Positions 36,875 to 45,883 of a DNA stretch of 64,000 bases are shown here, one piece after another. Under the pieces are notes generated by a model. It searched no databases. It was not told the origin of the DNA and saw only the letters and a list, made by a program, of their open reading frames with translations. The translations under genes and the position numbers were made by a program. Source of the DNA: CAVZBW01 sp963778465. Its GTDB lineage: Bacteria > Actinomycetota > Acidimicrobiia > Acidimicrobiales > RAAP-2. Each line of letters opens with the position of its first letter. Positions within the stretch are counted from its first letter, which is position 1. The stretch is from positions 1,922,001 through 1,986,000 of the forward strand of contig CAVZUK010000003.1 of NCBI GenBank assembly GCA_963778465.1, given 5' to 3'.

Positions 36875-38395
36875 GTGAGCCGGCGGATTCGCTGGTTGGG
36901 CGTGGTCATCCTGCTGTGCTTCGCCGTGGTGATGGTCCAGCTGACCCACATCCAGTTCGGCGAGGCAAACAAGCTCGCCAATTCCGCCAACAACCCGAAG
37001 AACGCCACGCTCAAGTACGAGAACTACCGGGGCTACATCCTGGCGGCCGACGGGACCGTCCTCGCCCAGTCCGTCCGGACGCCCGCAGGGTCGTCGTACA
37101 AGTACTACCGACAGTACCCGGGCGGGGCCCTCTACTCGGGGTTCACCGGGTACTCGTCTCTCTACTACGGGACGGCGGGCGTCGAGAGCACCTACAACGA
37201 CGACCTCGTCGCGCACAGCCAGCAGGCCCAGTCGCTCAGCCAGCTCCTCAACCCGCCGCCCAAGACGACCGACACCGTGTCGCTCACCGTCCAGCCCTAC
37301 CTCCAACAGGTGGCCGCCCAGGCCCTGCAGCAGTATTCGGACCAGTACAAGGACGGGGCGGTCGTCGCGCTCAACCCGCGCACGGGTGCGGTCGAGGCCA
37401 TGTACTCCAGTCCCAACTACGACCCCAACGCCCTGGCCGATCCCAACGTCAACAACGAGATCAAGGCCGGCACGGCTGACTTCCACACCAAGGACGCCGA
37501 GGGCTTCTTCCCCGGCTACCCGATGGCGACCTTCGACACGCTCACCCCGGGATCCACCTTCAAGGTGGTCACCACCGCGTCGGTGTACAACCTCGACCCG
37601 AGCCTCTCCAACTTCAGCATGGAGTTCCCGACCGGCTGCACGGATCCCAACCAGATCCCCAACACGGACAAGGTGGTCTGCAACGACTCGACGAACCCGC
37701 CGGGCACGGCGTGCGGGGGAACCTTGTCGGAGATGCTGCCCCAGTCCTGCGACCCGGGCTACGCCATGCTCGGCATCTCCCTCGGCGCCACCAACTTGGC
37801 GCAGCAGGCCAACCTCTTCGGGTGGAACAAGCGCCCGCCGATCGACCTCACGAACGTCGCCGCCTCCTACTTCCCCCCGGCCTCGGACCTCGAACCGCCC
37901 AACCAACCGATCCTCGCCTACTCGGCCTTTGGGCAGGAGAACGTGACGGCCACGGCATTGCAGAACGCCATGGTGGCCGAGGGCATCGCCGACAACGGGG
38001 TCGTCATGACGCCCCACGTGATGGCGGAGGTGCGTGACTCCCAGGGCCAGCTGGTCCGGACCTACCAGCCGGCCAAGTACCTCCAGGCGACCTCGGCCCT
38101 CGCCGCCGAGCAGACCAGCACCCTGATGCAGGGCGTGGTCAACTCACCCGAGGGCACGGCCAACGGGGTCTTCTCCCCGTCCCTCGACGTTGCCGCGAAG
38201 ACGGGAACCGCGCAGACGACCGCGCCCGACGGCTCGGCGGCGACGAACGACTGGATGATCGCCTTCGCCCCGGCCAACAACCCCAAGATCGCGGTCGCCG
38301 TCGTGGTGCCCTACCAGGAGCAGACCTACACCGGCGCCCAGGTCGCCGGGCCGATCGTCAACGCGGTGATCTCCGCGGCGTTGGCGCACTCGTAG
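36875..38395 (+). CDS. class B penicillin-binding protein (PbpA-like transpeptidase)
   Basis: 506 aa. N-terminal membrane anchor IRWLGVVILLCFAVVMVQL, then a short dimerisation region and a transpeptidase domain with the active-site SxxK as STFK (Ser about residue 227), SCD in the second motif, and KTG at about 442. It cross-links peptidoglycan in elongation or division. The lack of a large N-terminal domain resembles mycobacterial PbpA. The GTG has GCGAGG just upstream. A second PBP gene follows, but RodA/FtsW is not adjacent. Confidence 0.9.
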   Translation: MSRRIRWLGVVILLCFAVVMVQLTHIQFGEANKLANSANNPKNATLKYENYRGYILAADGTVLAQSVRTPAGSSYKYYRQYPGGALYSGFTGYSSLYYGTAGVESTYNDDLVAHSQQAQSLSQLLNPPPKTTDTVSLTVQPYLQQVAAQALQQYSDQYKDGAVVALNPRTGAVEAMYSSPNYDPNALADPNVNNEIKAGTADFHTKDAEGFFPGYPMATFDTLTPGSTFKVVTTASVYNLDPSLSNFSMEFPTGCTDPNQIPNTDKVVCNDSTNPPGTACGGTLSEMLPQSCDPGYAMLGISLGATNLAQQANLFGWNKRPPIDLTNVAASYFPPASDLEPPNQPILAYSAFGQENVTATALQNAMVAEGIADNGVVMTPHVMAEVRDSQGQLVRTYQPAKYLQATSALAAEQTSTLMQGVVNSPEGTANGVFSPSLDVAAKTGTAQTTAPDGSAATNDWMIAFAPANNPKIAVAVVVPYQEQTYTGAQVAGPIVNAVISAALAHS

Positions 38396-38484
38396 TCGAC
38401 TCGCCGGGCATTCTGGACGTGATGCGAGGCAGGGCTCGGCCCGGGGGTGGGGCAAATTCGCGGCGGCCTGATGCCATACTCGTG

Positions 38485-38586
38485 ATGGTGGTCTGCGATC
38501 TCGCTCGGACGTCGGCGCCGCGCTCGCAGGCGGCCCTGATCGCCGTCGTTCGCCGACCCTCCGGACCCTCCCGCTTCGCCCGATGA
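38485..38586 (+). CDS. possible short upstream ORF coupled to the PBP2 gene
   Basis: A 33-codon frame from ATG 38485 whose TGA overlaps the ATG of the next PBP gene (ATGA). The peptide is Arg/Ala/Ser-rich without recognisable features. The PBP start has no ribosome site, so re-initiation after this ORF is one way to translate it. It could equally be chance. Confidence 0.2.
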   Translation: MVVCDLARTSAPRSQAALIAVVRRPSGPSRFAR

Positions 38587-40772
38587 GCCCCTGGCGCAAC
38601 CCCTTCTCCCGTCACCGCAGCTACCTGCGCCCGCCCAGGAGCGCGCTGCGGCCGAGGCGTTCCCGTCGCTCCCAGATCCCCAAATTCCGGATGCGCCCGA
38701 CCCGCCGGGTGGAGATGGCGGCCGCCATGTCGGCGCCCGAGGAGCGCAGCTCCCGGCCCAACCTCCGCCTCACCCTGGTGGGGCTGATCGTCCTCGGGCT
38801 CTTCGCCCTCCTGGGGCTGCGCCTCTGGTCGCTCCAGGTGGTCAACTACAAGGCCTACGCCGCCGCGGTGAACGGCAACACCTTGCGCATCGCCTCGGTG
38901 ACCGCCCCCCGCGGCGACATCGTCGATCGCAACGACACCGTCATCGTGGGCAACGTCACCCAGCAGGAGATCGTGCTCTCCCGGGCCGAGGCCACCCAGC
39001 ACCCCGAGTCGATCGGCCAGGTGGCGGCCCTGGTCGGCGAGACCCCCAAACAAGTCGAGACCGACCTCAACAACCCCCAGTACAGCCCCTACGAGCCCGT
39101 CCCGGTCCTGAAGAACGCCTCCGCGGCGACCGTCCAGTACTTGGAAGCCCACCAGGCCCAGTACCCGGGGGTCTCGGTGCAGTCGGTGACCGTGCGCAGC
39201 TACCCCCAGGGCGGCACCACCGCCAACCAGGTCTTGGGCTACGTGAGCCCCATCACCGGCCAGGAGCTGTCCTACCTGCAAAAGGCCGATCCGAGCGCCG
39301 GCTACTCCCTGTCCAGCCAGATCGGCCAGACGGGCCTCGAGAACGAGTACGAGTCCTCCCTGAAGGGCACCGACGGCAAGCAGTACCTCGAGGTCAACGC
39401 CCAGGGCAACGTGGTCGGCACCTTGAAGACGGTCCAGCCCACCCAGGGCGACACCCTGGTCACCAACCTCGACCTCGGACTCCAGCAGGCCGCCGAGAAG
39501 GCCCTGGCCGACGACATCAACGCCGATCGCCAGTCGACCGACCAGACCACCAACCAGCACCCCGAGGCCACCAACGGCGCCGCCATCGTGATGGACGTGA
39601 ACACCGGGGCCGTCCTGGCCATGGCCTCGTATCCCAACACCAACGACCTGAACAACTGGGTGGGGGGCATCACGGAGGCCAACTACAAGGCCCTCGAGGC
39701 GCCCTGCCAGACCAAGGACGCCAACGCCGGCTGCCCGCTGCTCAACTATGCCACCCAGGGCCGCTACACCCCGGGGTCCACCTTCAAGCTCAACACGGCC
39801 ACCGCCGCGCTCCAGGACGGCCTCATCTCTCCCGACACCCAGATCCCGGACAACGGGAGCTTCACCATCCAAAACTGCACGGGGCTGTGCACCTTCAACG
39901 ACGCCGACGCCGGCGCCCAAGGCTCGATCGACGTGACGACGGCGCTCACCGTCTCCTCGGACGTCTTCTTCTACACGCTCGGCGACTGGTTCTGGAACGA
40001 CCGCGGCACCTACGGCGACACCGCCATCCAGGACGTCGCCGCCCAGTACAGCCTGGGCCAGCTGACCGGCATCGACCTGCCCAACGAGGTGGCCGGGCAG
40101 GTCGACAGCCAGGCCCTCGACAACAAGCTCTACGCCGAGGCTCCGAGCGCCTACGACAAGGTGAGTTGGACGGCGGGCTACAACCTCGAGATGGCCTTCG
40201 GCCAGGGGGCCACCGTCATCACCCCGATCGAGCAGGCCGTGGCCTACTCGACCTTCGCCAACGGCGGCACCCGCTACCAACCCCTGCTCGGGGCGTCCGT
40301 GGTCGACCAGAGCGGCAAGGTGGTCAAGACCATCCCGCCCAAGGTGGAAGGCCACGTCACCATCTCGCCGCCCAACTACGCGGCGATGCTCAAGGGGTTC
40401 GAGGGCGTGGTCAACGATCCGAGCGGCACCGCCTACGGCACCTTCCAGGCCGACGCCAACCCGGCGGTGCATGCCATGAACCTCGGCGGCAAGACCGGTA
40501 CCGCGGACGTGCAGACGGGTGAGCCCAACGCCTGGTTCGTGTCCTTCGGGCCCAACCCCAACCCCAAGTACGTGGTGCTCGCGGTGGTGGCCCAGGGTGG
40601 CTACGGCGCCCAGGCTGCGGCCCCGGCAGTGGCCCAGATCTGGAATTACCTGGCCGCCAACCCGCCCGGCCAGGTGCAGGACCCAACCGCCGCGAAGCAG
40701 TCCTCGACCACCCCGCCGGCAACCAACCCGGTCCCGACGCCCAACACCACCACCTCGACGTCGACCCCATGA
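38583..40772 (+). CDS. penicillin-binding protein 2 (MrdA-like)
   Basis: 729 aa. An Arg-rich cytosolic tail of ~60 residues, a membrane helix (LVGLIVLGLFALLGLRL), the PBP dimerisation domain (TAPRGDIVDRND) and the transpeptidase domain: STFK at 399-402, SSD at 458-460, KTG at 637-639. A Thr/Pro/Ser-rich tail ends the protein. It is a DD-transpeptidase of the elongation type. The start is uncertain: ATG 38583 lacks a ribosome site, and internal ATGs near 38715-38730 would trim the Arg-rich tail. Confidence 0.9.
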   Translation: MSPWRNPFSRHRSYLRPPRSALRPRRSRRSQIPKFRMRPTRRVEMAAAMSAPEERSSRPNLRLTLVGLIVLGLFALLGLRLWSLQVVNYKAYAAAVNGNTLRIASVTAPRGDIVDRNDTVIVGNVTQQEIVLSRAEATQHPESIGQVAALVGETPKQVETDLNNPQYSPYEPVPVLKNASAATVQYLEAHQAQYPGVSVQSVTVRSYPQGGTTANQVLGYVSPITGQELSYLQKADPSAGYSLSSQIGQTGLENEYESSLKGTDGKQYLEVNAQGNVVGTLKTVQPTQGDTLVTNLDLGLQQAAEKALADDINADRQSTDQTTNQHPEATNGAAIVMDVNTGAVLAMASYPNTNDLNNWVGGITEANYKALEAPCQTKDANAGCPLLNYATQGRYTPGSTFKLNTATAALQDGLISPDTQIPDNGSFTIQNCTGLCTFNDADAGAQGSIDVTTALTVSSDVFFYTLGDWFWNDRGTYGDTAIQDVAAQYSLGQLTGIDLPNEVAGQVDSQALDNKLYAEAPSAYDKVSWTAGYNLEMAFGQGATVITPIEQAVAYSTFANGGTRYQPLLGASVVDQSGKVVKTIPPKVEGHVTISPPNYAAMLKGFEGVVNDPSGTAYGTFQADANPAVHAMNLGGKTGTADVQTGEPNAWFVSFGPNPNPKYVVLAVVAQGGYGAQAAAPAVAQIWNYLAANPPGQVQDPTAAKQSSTTPPATNPVPTPNTTTSTSTP

Positions 40773-40801
40773 GGCGACGCCGTTCGCGCGGCGCCTGCTC
40801 G

Positions 40802-40807
40802 TAGAGT
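40802..40807 (+). promoter_or_regulatory. -10 element of the molybdopterin oxidoreductase gene (leaderless type)
   Basis: TAGAGT ends 6 nt before GTG 40814; no Shine-Dalgarno in the 41-bp gap. Confidence 0.45.
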
Positions 40808-40813
40808 TACGCC

Positions 40814-41533
40814 GTGGCCCGGTCCTCCACCGGGGTGAGTCCCCCCGCCGACCAGCGCGTGCACGTCGGTCGGCGGGTCTTCCTCGGCATCGTCGCCCTG
40901 GGCGCGATCGGCGTCGCCGTCGGGGCCAAGGTGCAGTCGGGTCTCTCCAGCGTCGTCGGATCGGGGCTCGGGGGAATCCTCCCCGGAGGTGACCACTTCC
41001 GGATCTACAGCATCACCGGGACCCTTCCGGAGGTCTCCACCGACCAGTACCGGCTCGAGGTCTCGGGCCTGGTGCGCCGGCCGACCACCTTCACGCTGGA
41101 CGATCTGCGTGCCCTGCCCCGTACCACGCTCGTGCGGGACTTCCACTGCGTCACCGGCTGGGTCGTGCCCGACGTCCACTGGGAGGGGGTGCGGCTCTCG
41201 GCCGTCCTCGACGCCGTCGGCGTGCTGCCCTCGGCGCGGGCGCTCAGCTTCGACTCCTACGACGGCCTGGACACCGAGAGCCTCACCCTCGACCAGGCGC
41301 GCCTCCCGGACGTGATCGTCGCCGACCAGATGCTCGGCGGCCCCGTGACCACCGAACACGGGGGCCCCGTGCGGCTCTACGTCGCGCCGATGTTCGGCTA
41401 CAAGTCCATCAAGTGGCTGTCGGCGATCCGGGTGGTCGACCAGGTGGAGCCGGGCTACTGGGAGCAGAACGGCTACCCGGTCAACGGCTGGAGCGACGGC
41501 TCCACCGGCGCGACCGACCCGGCCGCCGACTGA
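40814..41533 (+). CDS. molybdopterin-dependent oxidoreductase (sulfite-oxidase/MsrP family)
   Basis: 239 aa. An N-terminal GRRVFLG followed by a hydrophobic stretch suggests Tat export with a retained anchor. The Moco domain has the Mo-ligand Cys112 in DFHCVTGW and later GGPVTTEHGGPVRLYVAPMFGYKSIKW. It resembles the catalytic subunit MsrP (YedY), which repairs oxidised methionine, but is shorter and the substrate is open. The cytochrome b gene immediately downstream likely supplies electrons. Confidence 0.88.
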   Translation: MARSSTGVSPPADQRVHVGRRVFLGIVALGAIGVAVGAKVQSGLSSVVGSGLGGILPGGDHFRIYSITGTLPEVSTDQYRLEVSGLVRRPTTFTLDDLRALPRTTLVRDFHCVTGWVVPDVHWEGVRLSAVLDAVGVLPSARALSFDSYDGLDTESLTLDQARLPDVIVADQMLGGPVTTEHGGPVRLYVAPMFGYKSIKWLSAIRVVDQVEPGYWEQNGYPVNGWSDGSTGATDPAAD

Positions 41534-41544
41534 GGGTCGCAGAG

Positions 41545-42237
41545 ATGCAACGGGCAGTGGGCGCACGCCGGGCGACGGTGCGGATCCTGCGTTTCGATCT
41601 GGTCCAGAGGAGCGCGCACTGGGCCAACGCCCTGCTCTTCGGGATCCTGATGGCGACCGCGCTGCCCCTGTACTTCGGCTCGCTCGGGGCGCTCGTCGGC
41701 CGGCGAGGCCTCGTCGAGCAGATCCACCTGTGGGCCGGCATCGCCTTGCCGGTGCCGATCGTGGTGTCCCTGGTGGGCCCCTGGGGGCGGCGGATGCGGC
41801 GGGATCTGCACCGGATCAACCGCTGGACGAGGGACGAGATCCGATGGCTGCGCACCTTGGGCGGGCCCAACGCGCCGCCCGTGGTCGACAAGTTCAACCC
41901 CGGTCAGAAGCTCAACGCCATCTTCGTCGGCGCGGCCATCGTGGTAATGCTGGGCAGCGGCTGCGTCCTCAAGTGGTTCGACTACTTCCCCCTGAGCTGG
42001 CGGTCCGGTGCCACCTTCGTGCACGACGTGTTCGCCCTCGCGGTCTTCGTCGTGGTGTTCGGCCACGTCGGCTTTGCGCTCACGCACTTCGACGCGCTCC
42101 GTTCGATGGTGACCGGTTGGATCGACGAGCGCTGGGCGTCCCGACACGCCCCGGAATGGCTGGAGGAGGTGAGGGCCGAGGGCAGCCAGACAGATGCCCC
42201 GCCCTCCGCACCGGCCCGGATCCCTCGGCTCGAGTGA
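41545..42237 (+). CDS. cytochrome b561/formate-dehydrogenase-gamma-like membrane protein
   Basis: 230 aa with four or five membrane helices. Candidate haem-ligand histidines lie in QRSAHWANALL, EQIHLWAG, TFVHDVFAL and FGHVGFALTH. It would carry electrons between the quinone pool and an exported enzyme. Its start 11 nt after the molybdoenzyme gene (with AGAG upstream) makes that enzyme the obvious partner, functionally like MsrPQ though MsrQ itself is a different family. Confidence 0.82.
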   Translation: MQRAVGARRATVRILRFDLVQRSAHWANALLFGILMATALPLYFGSLGALVGRRGLVEQIHLWAGIALPVPIVVSLVGPWGRRMRRDLHRINRWTRDEIRWLRTLGGPNAPPVVDKFNPGQKLNAIFVGAAIVVMLGSGCVLKWFDYFPLSWRSGATFVHDVFALAVFVVVFGHVGFALTHFDALRSMVTGWIDERWASRHAPEWLEEVRAEGSQTDAPPSAPARIPRLE

Positions 42238-42352
42238 GCCTCGGTCTTCCCTCGCCCTCGTGGGCCTGGTTCTCTGGGAGGTGCAGCACCGTCGGCGCGT
42301 CCGGGCCCGAGCATCCAGATCGCACTGAACCATCATCCGACTAGCGGATATT

Positions 42353-42369
42353 CGGCCATCAGGTGGCCG
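42353..42369. promoter_or_regulatory. inverted repeat upstream of the WYL regulator
   Basis: CGGCCA-5 nt-TGGCCG, 22 bp before ATG 42392. It could be an operator for autoregulation; evidence is only the symmetry and position. Confidence 0.25.
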
Positions 42370-42391
42370 CTTTTGATGGCAGGATGCCGGG

Positions 42392-43348
42392 ATGCGGGCG
42401 GATCGTCTCGTCGCCATCCTGCTCATGCTGCAGCAGCGTCAGCGGGTGACCGCCGCGGAGGTGGCAGAGGAGCTCGAGATCTCGGAGCGCACGGCACGCC
42501 GGGACCTCGAGGCCCTCGGGATGGCGGGCCTACCGGTCTATTCCGAGCGGGGCCGGGGCGGCGGCTGGCGCCTGCTCGGGGGCGGTCGGACCGACCTGTC
42601 GGGCCTCAACTCGGCCGAGGCCCGGGCGCTGTTCCTCGTGGCCGGCGCTTCCGCCGTCGTCACGCCGGAGCTCAAGGCCGCGCTCCGCAAGCTCGTCCGT
42701 GCGCTCCCCGAGCCCTTTCGCGCCGAGGTCGAGGCGGCCTCGTCCTCCGTGGTGGTCGACGCCGGGGGGTGGGGTCGGTCGTCCCGGCCCCGGCGGGCAC
42801 CGGCACACCTGGACGCCCTGCAGTCGTCGGCCGCCACGGGCAGCCGACTGCGACTCGGCTACACGGACCGCACGGGCAGGACGACGCAGCGAGTGGTCGA
42901 CCCCATGGGTCTCGTGCTCAAGGGCACGGTGTGGTACCTGATGGCGGAGACCGAGGCCGGGCAGCGGACGTTCCGAGTGGGTCGGGTGACCTCGGCCGAG
43001 CCCACCGGCGAGCGTGTCGCCCGCCCCGACTCCTTCGATCTTGCAGACGCATGGCAAGAGGTGGTCGAGCACGTCGACGAGCTCCGGGGCCCCGTCGAGA
43101 TGACCGTGCTGGCCGAACCCGACCTGGTGGACGTGCTGCGCTGGATGTTCGATCGCCAGGCCGAGATCGGGGCAACAGAGCCCGACGGTCGCCTGCGCGT
43201 CTCGATCCGGGGACGGCACATCGAGATCATGGCGGCACAGGTGGCGGGCTTCGGGCGAAGGGTCGAGGTCATCGCCCCGGCCGAGGCACGGCGGCATCTG
43301 GCGACCCTCGCCAGGGAGCTGTCGTCGACCTACGACGGAGGCGCCTGA
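42392..43348 (+). CDS. WYL-domain (YafY-type) HTH regulator
   Basis: 318 aa. DeoR-like N-terminal HTH (RADRLVAILLMLQQRQRVT then ELEISERTARRDLEALG and the wing VYSERGRGGGWRL). A WYL domain at about residues 140-220 (SRLRLGYTDRTG, VDPMGLVLKGTVWYLMAE) and a WCX-like C-terminus follow. WYL regulators sense nucleotide-like or other ligands and control stress or metabolic genes. It is transcribed alone, convergent with the tetR gene; targets unknown. Confidence 0.9.
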   Translation: MRADRLVAILLMLQQRQRVTAAEVAEELEISERTARRDLEALGMAGLPVYSERGRGGGWRLLGGGRTDLSGLNSAEARALFLVAGASAVVTPELKAALRKLVRALPEPFRAEVEAASSSVVVDAGGWGRSSRPRRAPAHLDALQSSAATGSRLRLGYTDRTGRTTQRVVDPMGLVLKGTVWYLMAETEAGQRTFRVGRVTSAEPTGERVARPDSFDLADAWQEVVEHVDELRGPVEMTVLAEPDLVDVLRWMFDRQAEIGATEPDGRLRVSIRGRHIEIMAAQVAGFGRRVEVIAPAEARRHLATLARELSSTYDGGA

Positions 43349-44193
43349 GCGCTCCGGCGCGGGGGCTTCGCGTCCTGCGACTTTGCGCCCCCGGACTTGG
43401 CGCCCTCAAACCTTGCGCCCTCAGACTTGGTATTGGCGCCCGGGCTCTCGCCGATGTGGGCGAGTGAGAGAACGAGCCGCCGCACGAACCCCTCCTGGTC
43501 GGGCCACGGAAAGTCGCACATCGTTGACCACAAGCTGACGGTGCCGTGCAGCGCCACCCACACGGCAGTGGCGTCGGCAAAGGCATCGGTGCTCGTGGAC
43601 CGCCCCTGGGCGACGCAGTGCGCGATGCCTTCCATCACGAGCGAGAACGCCTCGGCACCGACGAGTGGGAGCGTCTCGGCGCCCGGGGTGGTCGAGGACG
43701 AGGCCGGGCCTTGTCCCGCCCGGAGGATGTCGATCTTCTCGTCTGCCGCCAGTACGTGATCGGGGGGCAGCTCGGGAAATTCGGATGCGAACAGCACCCG
43801 GTAGCGGGCCGGATGCTCCAGGCCGAATTCGACGTAGGCCTCGGAACCTCCCACGAGTTGGTCGACAGGGTCGTCCCCACTGGCGTCCCTTCCCCGCTCG
43901 ATGCAGCGGGCCAGCTCCTCGAAGACGCGCTCGACGACCGCCCACCGGATGGCGTCCCGGTCGGCGAAGTGGGTGTAGATGGACGGCGCGGCGATGCCCA
44001 CCTCCCGGGCGACGGACCGCAGGGTCACTGCCTCGTCGCTCCCGGTCCGCTCGATGATGGCGAGGGCCCCCTCGACGATCTCGTCGGCGAGCCGACCCCC
44101 CTCACCTCGGGCGTTTCGGCGCCTGGGGGGAGGGACCTCCTCCCCGGGATCACCTGCTCGTCGTGCCGTAGGTCGCGTTTCCACGGAATTCAC
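43330..44193 (-). CDS. TetR family regulator (divergent to MFS pump)
   Basis: 287 aa. The HTH is at about residues 40-85 (VTLRSVAREVGIAAPSIYTHFADRDAI) after an Arg/Pro-rich N-terminal extension of ~35 residues. The C-terminal TetR_C domain is followed by a Lys/Gly/Ala-rich repeated tail (EGAK, GGAK units), unusual for TetR. GTG 44193 is leaderless-type. Divergent from the MFS gene with a palindrome in between, so it most likely represses both. Its 3' end overlaps the WYL gene by 19 bp. Confidence 0.88.
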   Translation of the reverse strand: MNSVETRPTARRAGDPGEEVPPPRRRNARGEGGRLADEIVEGALAIIERTGSDEAVTLRSVAREVGIAAPSIYTHFADRDAIRWAVVERVFEELARCIERGRDASGDDPVDQLVGGSEAYVEFGLEHPARYRVLFASEFPELPPDHVLAADEKIDILRAGQGPASSSTTPGAETLPLVGAEAFSLVMEGIAHCVAQGRSTSTDAFADATAVWVALHGTVSLWSTMCDFPWPDQEGFVRRLVLSLAHIGESPGANTKSEGARFEGAKSGGAKSQDAKPPRRSAQAPPS

Positions 44194-44199
44194 TTTACA

Positions 44200-44205
44200 A
44201 CCGTA
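44200..44205 (-). promoter_or_regulatory. -10 element of tetR (leaderless type)
   Basis: TACGGT on the - strand ends 6 nt before GTG 44193. It overlaps the left arm of the operator palindrome, which would give autorepression. Confidence 0.45.
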
Positions 44206-44228
44206 AGGCGATGGACGTAACCTTACGG
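44201..44228. promoter_or_regulatory. palindromic TetR operator
   Basis: Perfect 8-bp arms CCGTAAGG (44201-44208) and CCTTACGG (44221-44228) with 12 nt between, in the 73-bp gap between divergent tetR and MFS genes. Placement over the tetR -10 supports an operator of the adjacent TetR. Confidence 0.6.
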
Positions 44229-44266
44229 ATGTTAGGCAACGGCTGTTAGACGAAAGAGGCTCTCAC

Positions 44267-45883
44267 ATGGCGATCTTCCTCACCAAAGTCGGTCTCCGTA
44301 GCCCGGATCGTTGGGACCCGGCCGTCGGCCACCCTCGCCGCCGGGCGATCCTCGGGGTGCTCTGCCTCAGCCTCCTCATCGTGGTCATCGACAACACGGT
44401 GCTCAACACCGCGCTGCCCACCCTCGCCCGTGACCTGCACACGGGAACCTCGGGTCTCCAGTGGGTCGTCGACGCCTACTCGCTCGCCTTCGCCTCCCTC
44501 CTCGTCACGGCAGGGGCCCTCGGCGACCGCTTCGGGCGACGGCGGGCGCTCAACCTCGGCCTGGCCGTCTTTGCCCTGGGCAGCCTCGCCGCCGCCTTCG
44601 CCCCGAGCGCCGGGATGCTCATCGCGGATCGCGTGGTGATGGGGATCGGGGCCGCCTTCGTCATGCCGTCGACGCTGTCGATCCTGAACGCCGTGTTCCC
44701 CCCCGCCGAGCGTCCCCGGGCCATCGCGGCGTGGTCAGCCGTGGCCGGCGTCGGGATCGTCATCGGCCCGACCCTCGGTGGGGCGCTCCTCTCGCAGTTC
44801 TCGTGGGGCAGCATCTTCTTGGTCAACGTGCCGTTCGTGGCCCTCGCCCTCCTGGGCGTGGCCCGGGTGGTCCCCGAGACGGTCCAACGCGTGTCGGGGC
44901 GGCTGGACGTGGCGGGCACCCTGCTCTCGGCCGCCGGCCTGTTGGCCGTCGTGGACGCCATCATCGAGGCGCCCTCGCGTGGCTGGGGTGCCCCGGTGAC
45001 GCTGGTCGAGCTCGCAGCGGGCATCGGCCTGCTCGCCGCCTTCGTGCTCTGGGAGCTGCGCACGCCCCACCCGCTCATCGACATCCGGGTGTTTGCCAAC
45101 CGTGCCTTCTCTGCGGCCTCGGCGTCCGTCACGGTCATCTTCTTCTCGCTCTTCGGGAGCCTCTTCGCCCTGACCCAGTACCTCCAGCTGGTGCACGGGT
45201 ACAGCCCGCTCTCGGCGGGCGTGCGCGCCCTGCCGTTTGCCTTGGCGATGGGTGCGGCCTCGCCGTTGTCCACGACGCTCGCCTCGCGGCTCGGGACCCG
45301 CTGGGTCGTGGCCGGAGGCCTGGCGCTGATGGGCGTGGGACTGCTCGCCCTCTCCACCGCGGGCGTCGACACCCCCTACCCGCCGCTGGCGGCCTACGTC
45401 GCCGTCATGGGTGCCGGGATGGGGCTCGTGATGGCCCCGGCCAGCACGACGATCATGGCGAGCGTGCCGCCGGAGCAGGCGGGCGCGGGCAGCGCGGTCA
45501 ACGACACGGTGCGCGAGGTCGGGGGCGCCCTGGGTGTGGCCGTCATCGGAAGCCTCGTCAGCGGTCTCTACGGCCACCGGATGAGCGACCTCCTCTCGGC
45601 CCACCACGCCCCCGAGGCGCTCAACCACGCGGCAAGCGGATCGGTCGCCACGGCGGACCTGATCGGCCAGCGCGTCGGGGGGGTCCCCGGTTCAGAGATC
45701 GTGGGGGCGGCCCACTCTGCCTTCACGAGCGCCATGGGTGGCGGCATGAAGCTCGCCGCCGGCGTGGCCCTGGTCGGTGCGATCGGGTGCCTGATCGCCC
45801 TGCCCAGTCGTCGCCGTGGCGGGTTGGCGGCCCTCGTCGTCGGGGGCTCCGAGCCCCAGGCGGCGACGGCATCCGCCGCCTGA
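44267..45883 (+). CDS. MFS drug efflux transporter, DHA2 family (QacA/EmrB-like)
   Basis: 538 aa, 14 predicted membrane segments. Motifs: VVIDNTVLNTALPTLARDL in TM1, GDRFGRRRAL after TM2, ADRVVMGIGAAFVMPSTLS and GVGIVIGPTLGGALL in TM5. It is a proton-coupled exporter of lipophilic or cationic compounds; substrate unknown. Probably repressed by the divergent TetR through the palindrome upstream. It is not closely similar to the 18619 pump. Confidence 0.9.
   Translation: MAIFLTKVGLRSPDRWDPAVGHPRRRAILGVLCLSLLIVVIDNTVLNTALPTLARDLHTGTSGLQWVVDAYSLAFASLLVTAGALGDRFGRRRALNLGLAVFALGSLAAAFAPSAGMLIADRVVMGIGAAFVMPSTLSILNAVFPPAERPRAIAAWSAVAGVGIVIGPTLGGALLSQFSWGSIFLVNVPFVALALLGVARVVPETVQRVSGRLDVAGTLLSAAGLLAVVDAIIEAPSRGWGAPVTLVELAAGIGLLAAFVLWELRTPHPLIDIRVFANRAFSAASASVTVIFFSLFGSLFALTQYLQLVHGYSPLSAGVRALPFALAMGAASPLSTTLASRLGTRWVVAGGLALMGVGLLALSTAGVDTPYPPLAAYVAVMGAGMGLVMAPASTTIMASVPPEQAGAGSAVNDTVREVGGALGVAVIGSLVSGLYGHRMSDLLSAHHAPEALNHAASGSVATADLIGQRVGGVPGSEIVGAAHSAFTSAMGGGMKLAAGVALVGAIGCLIALPSRRRGGLAALVVGGSEPQAATASAA

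Noticed and set aside
37730..37770. Defective SxN motif (SCD) in the first PBP
   Set aside because: An Asp at this position also occurs in the second PBP here (SSD) and is common in PBP2-type enzymes, so it is not evidence of inactivation.
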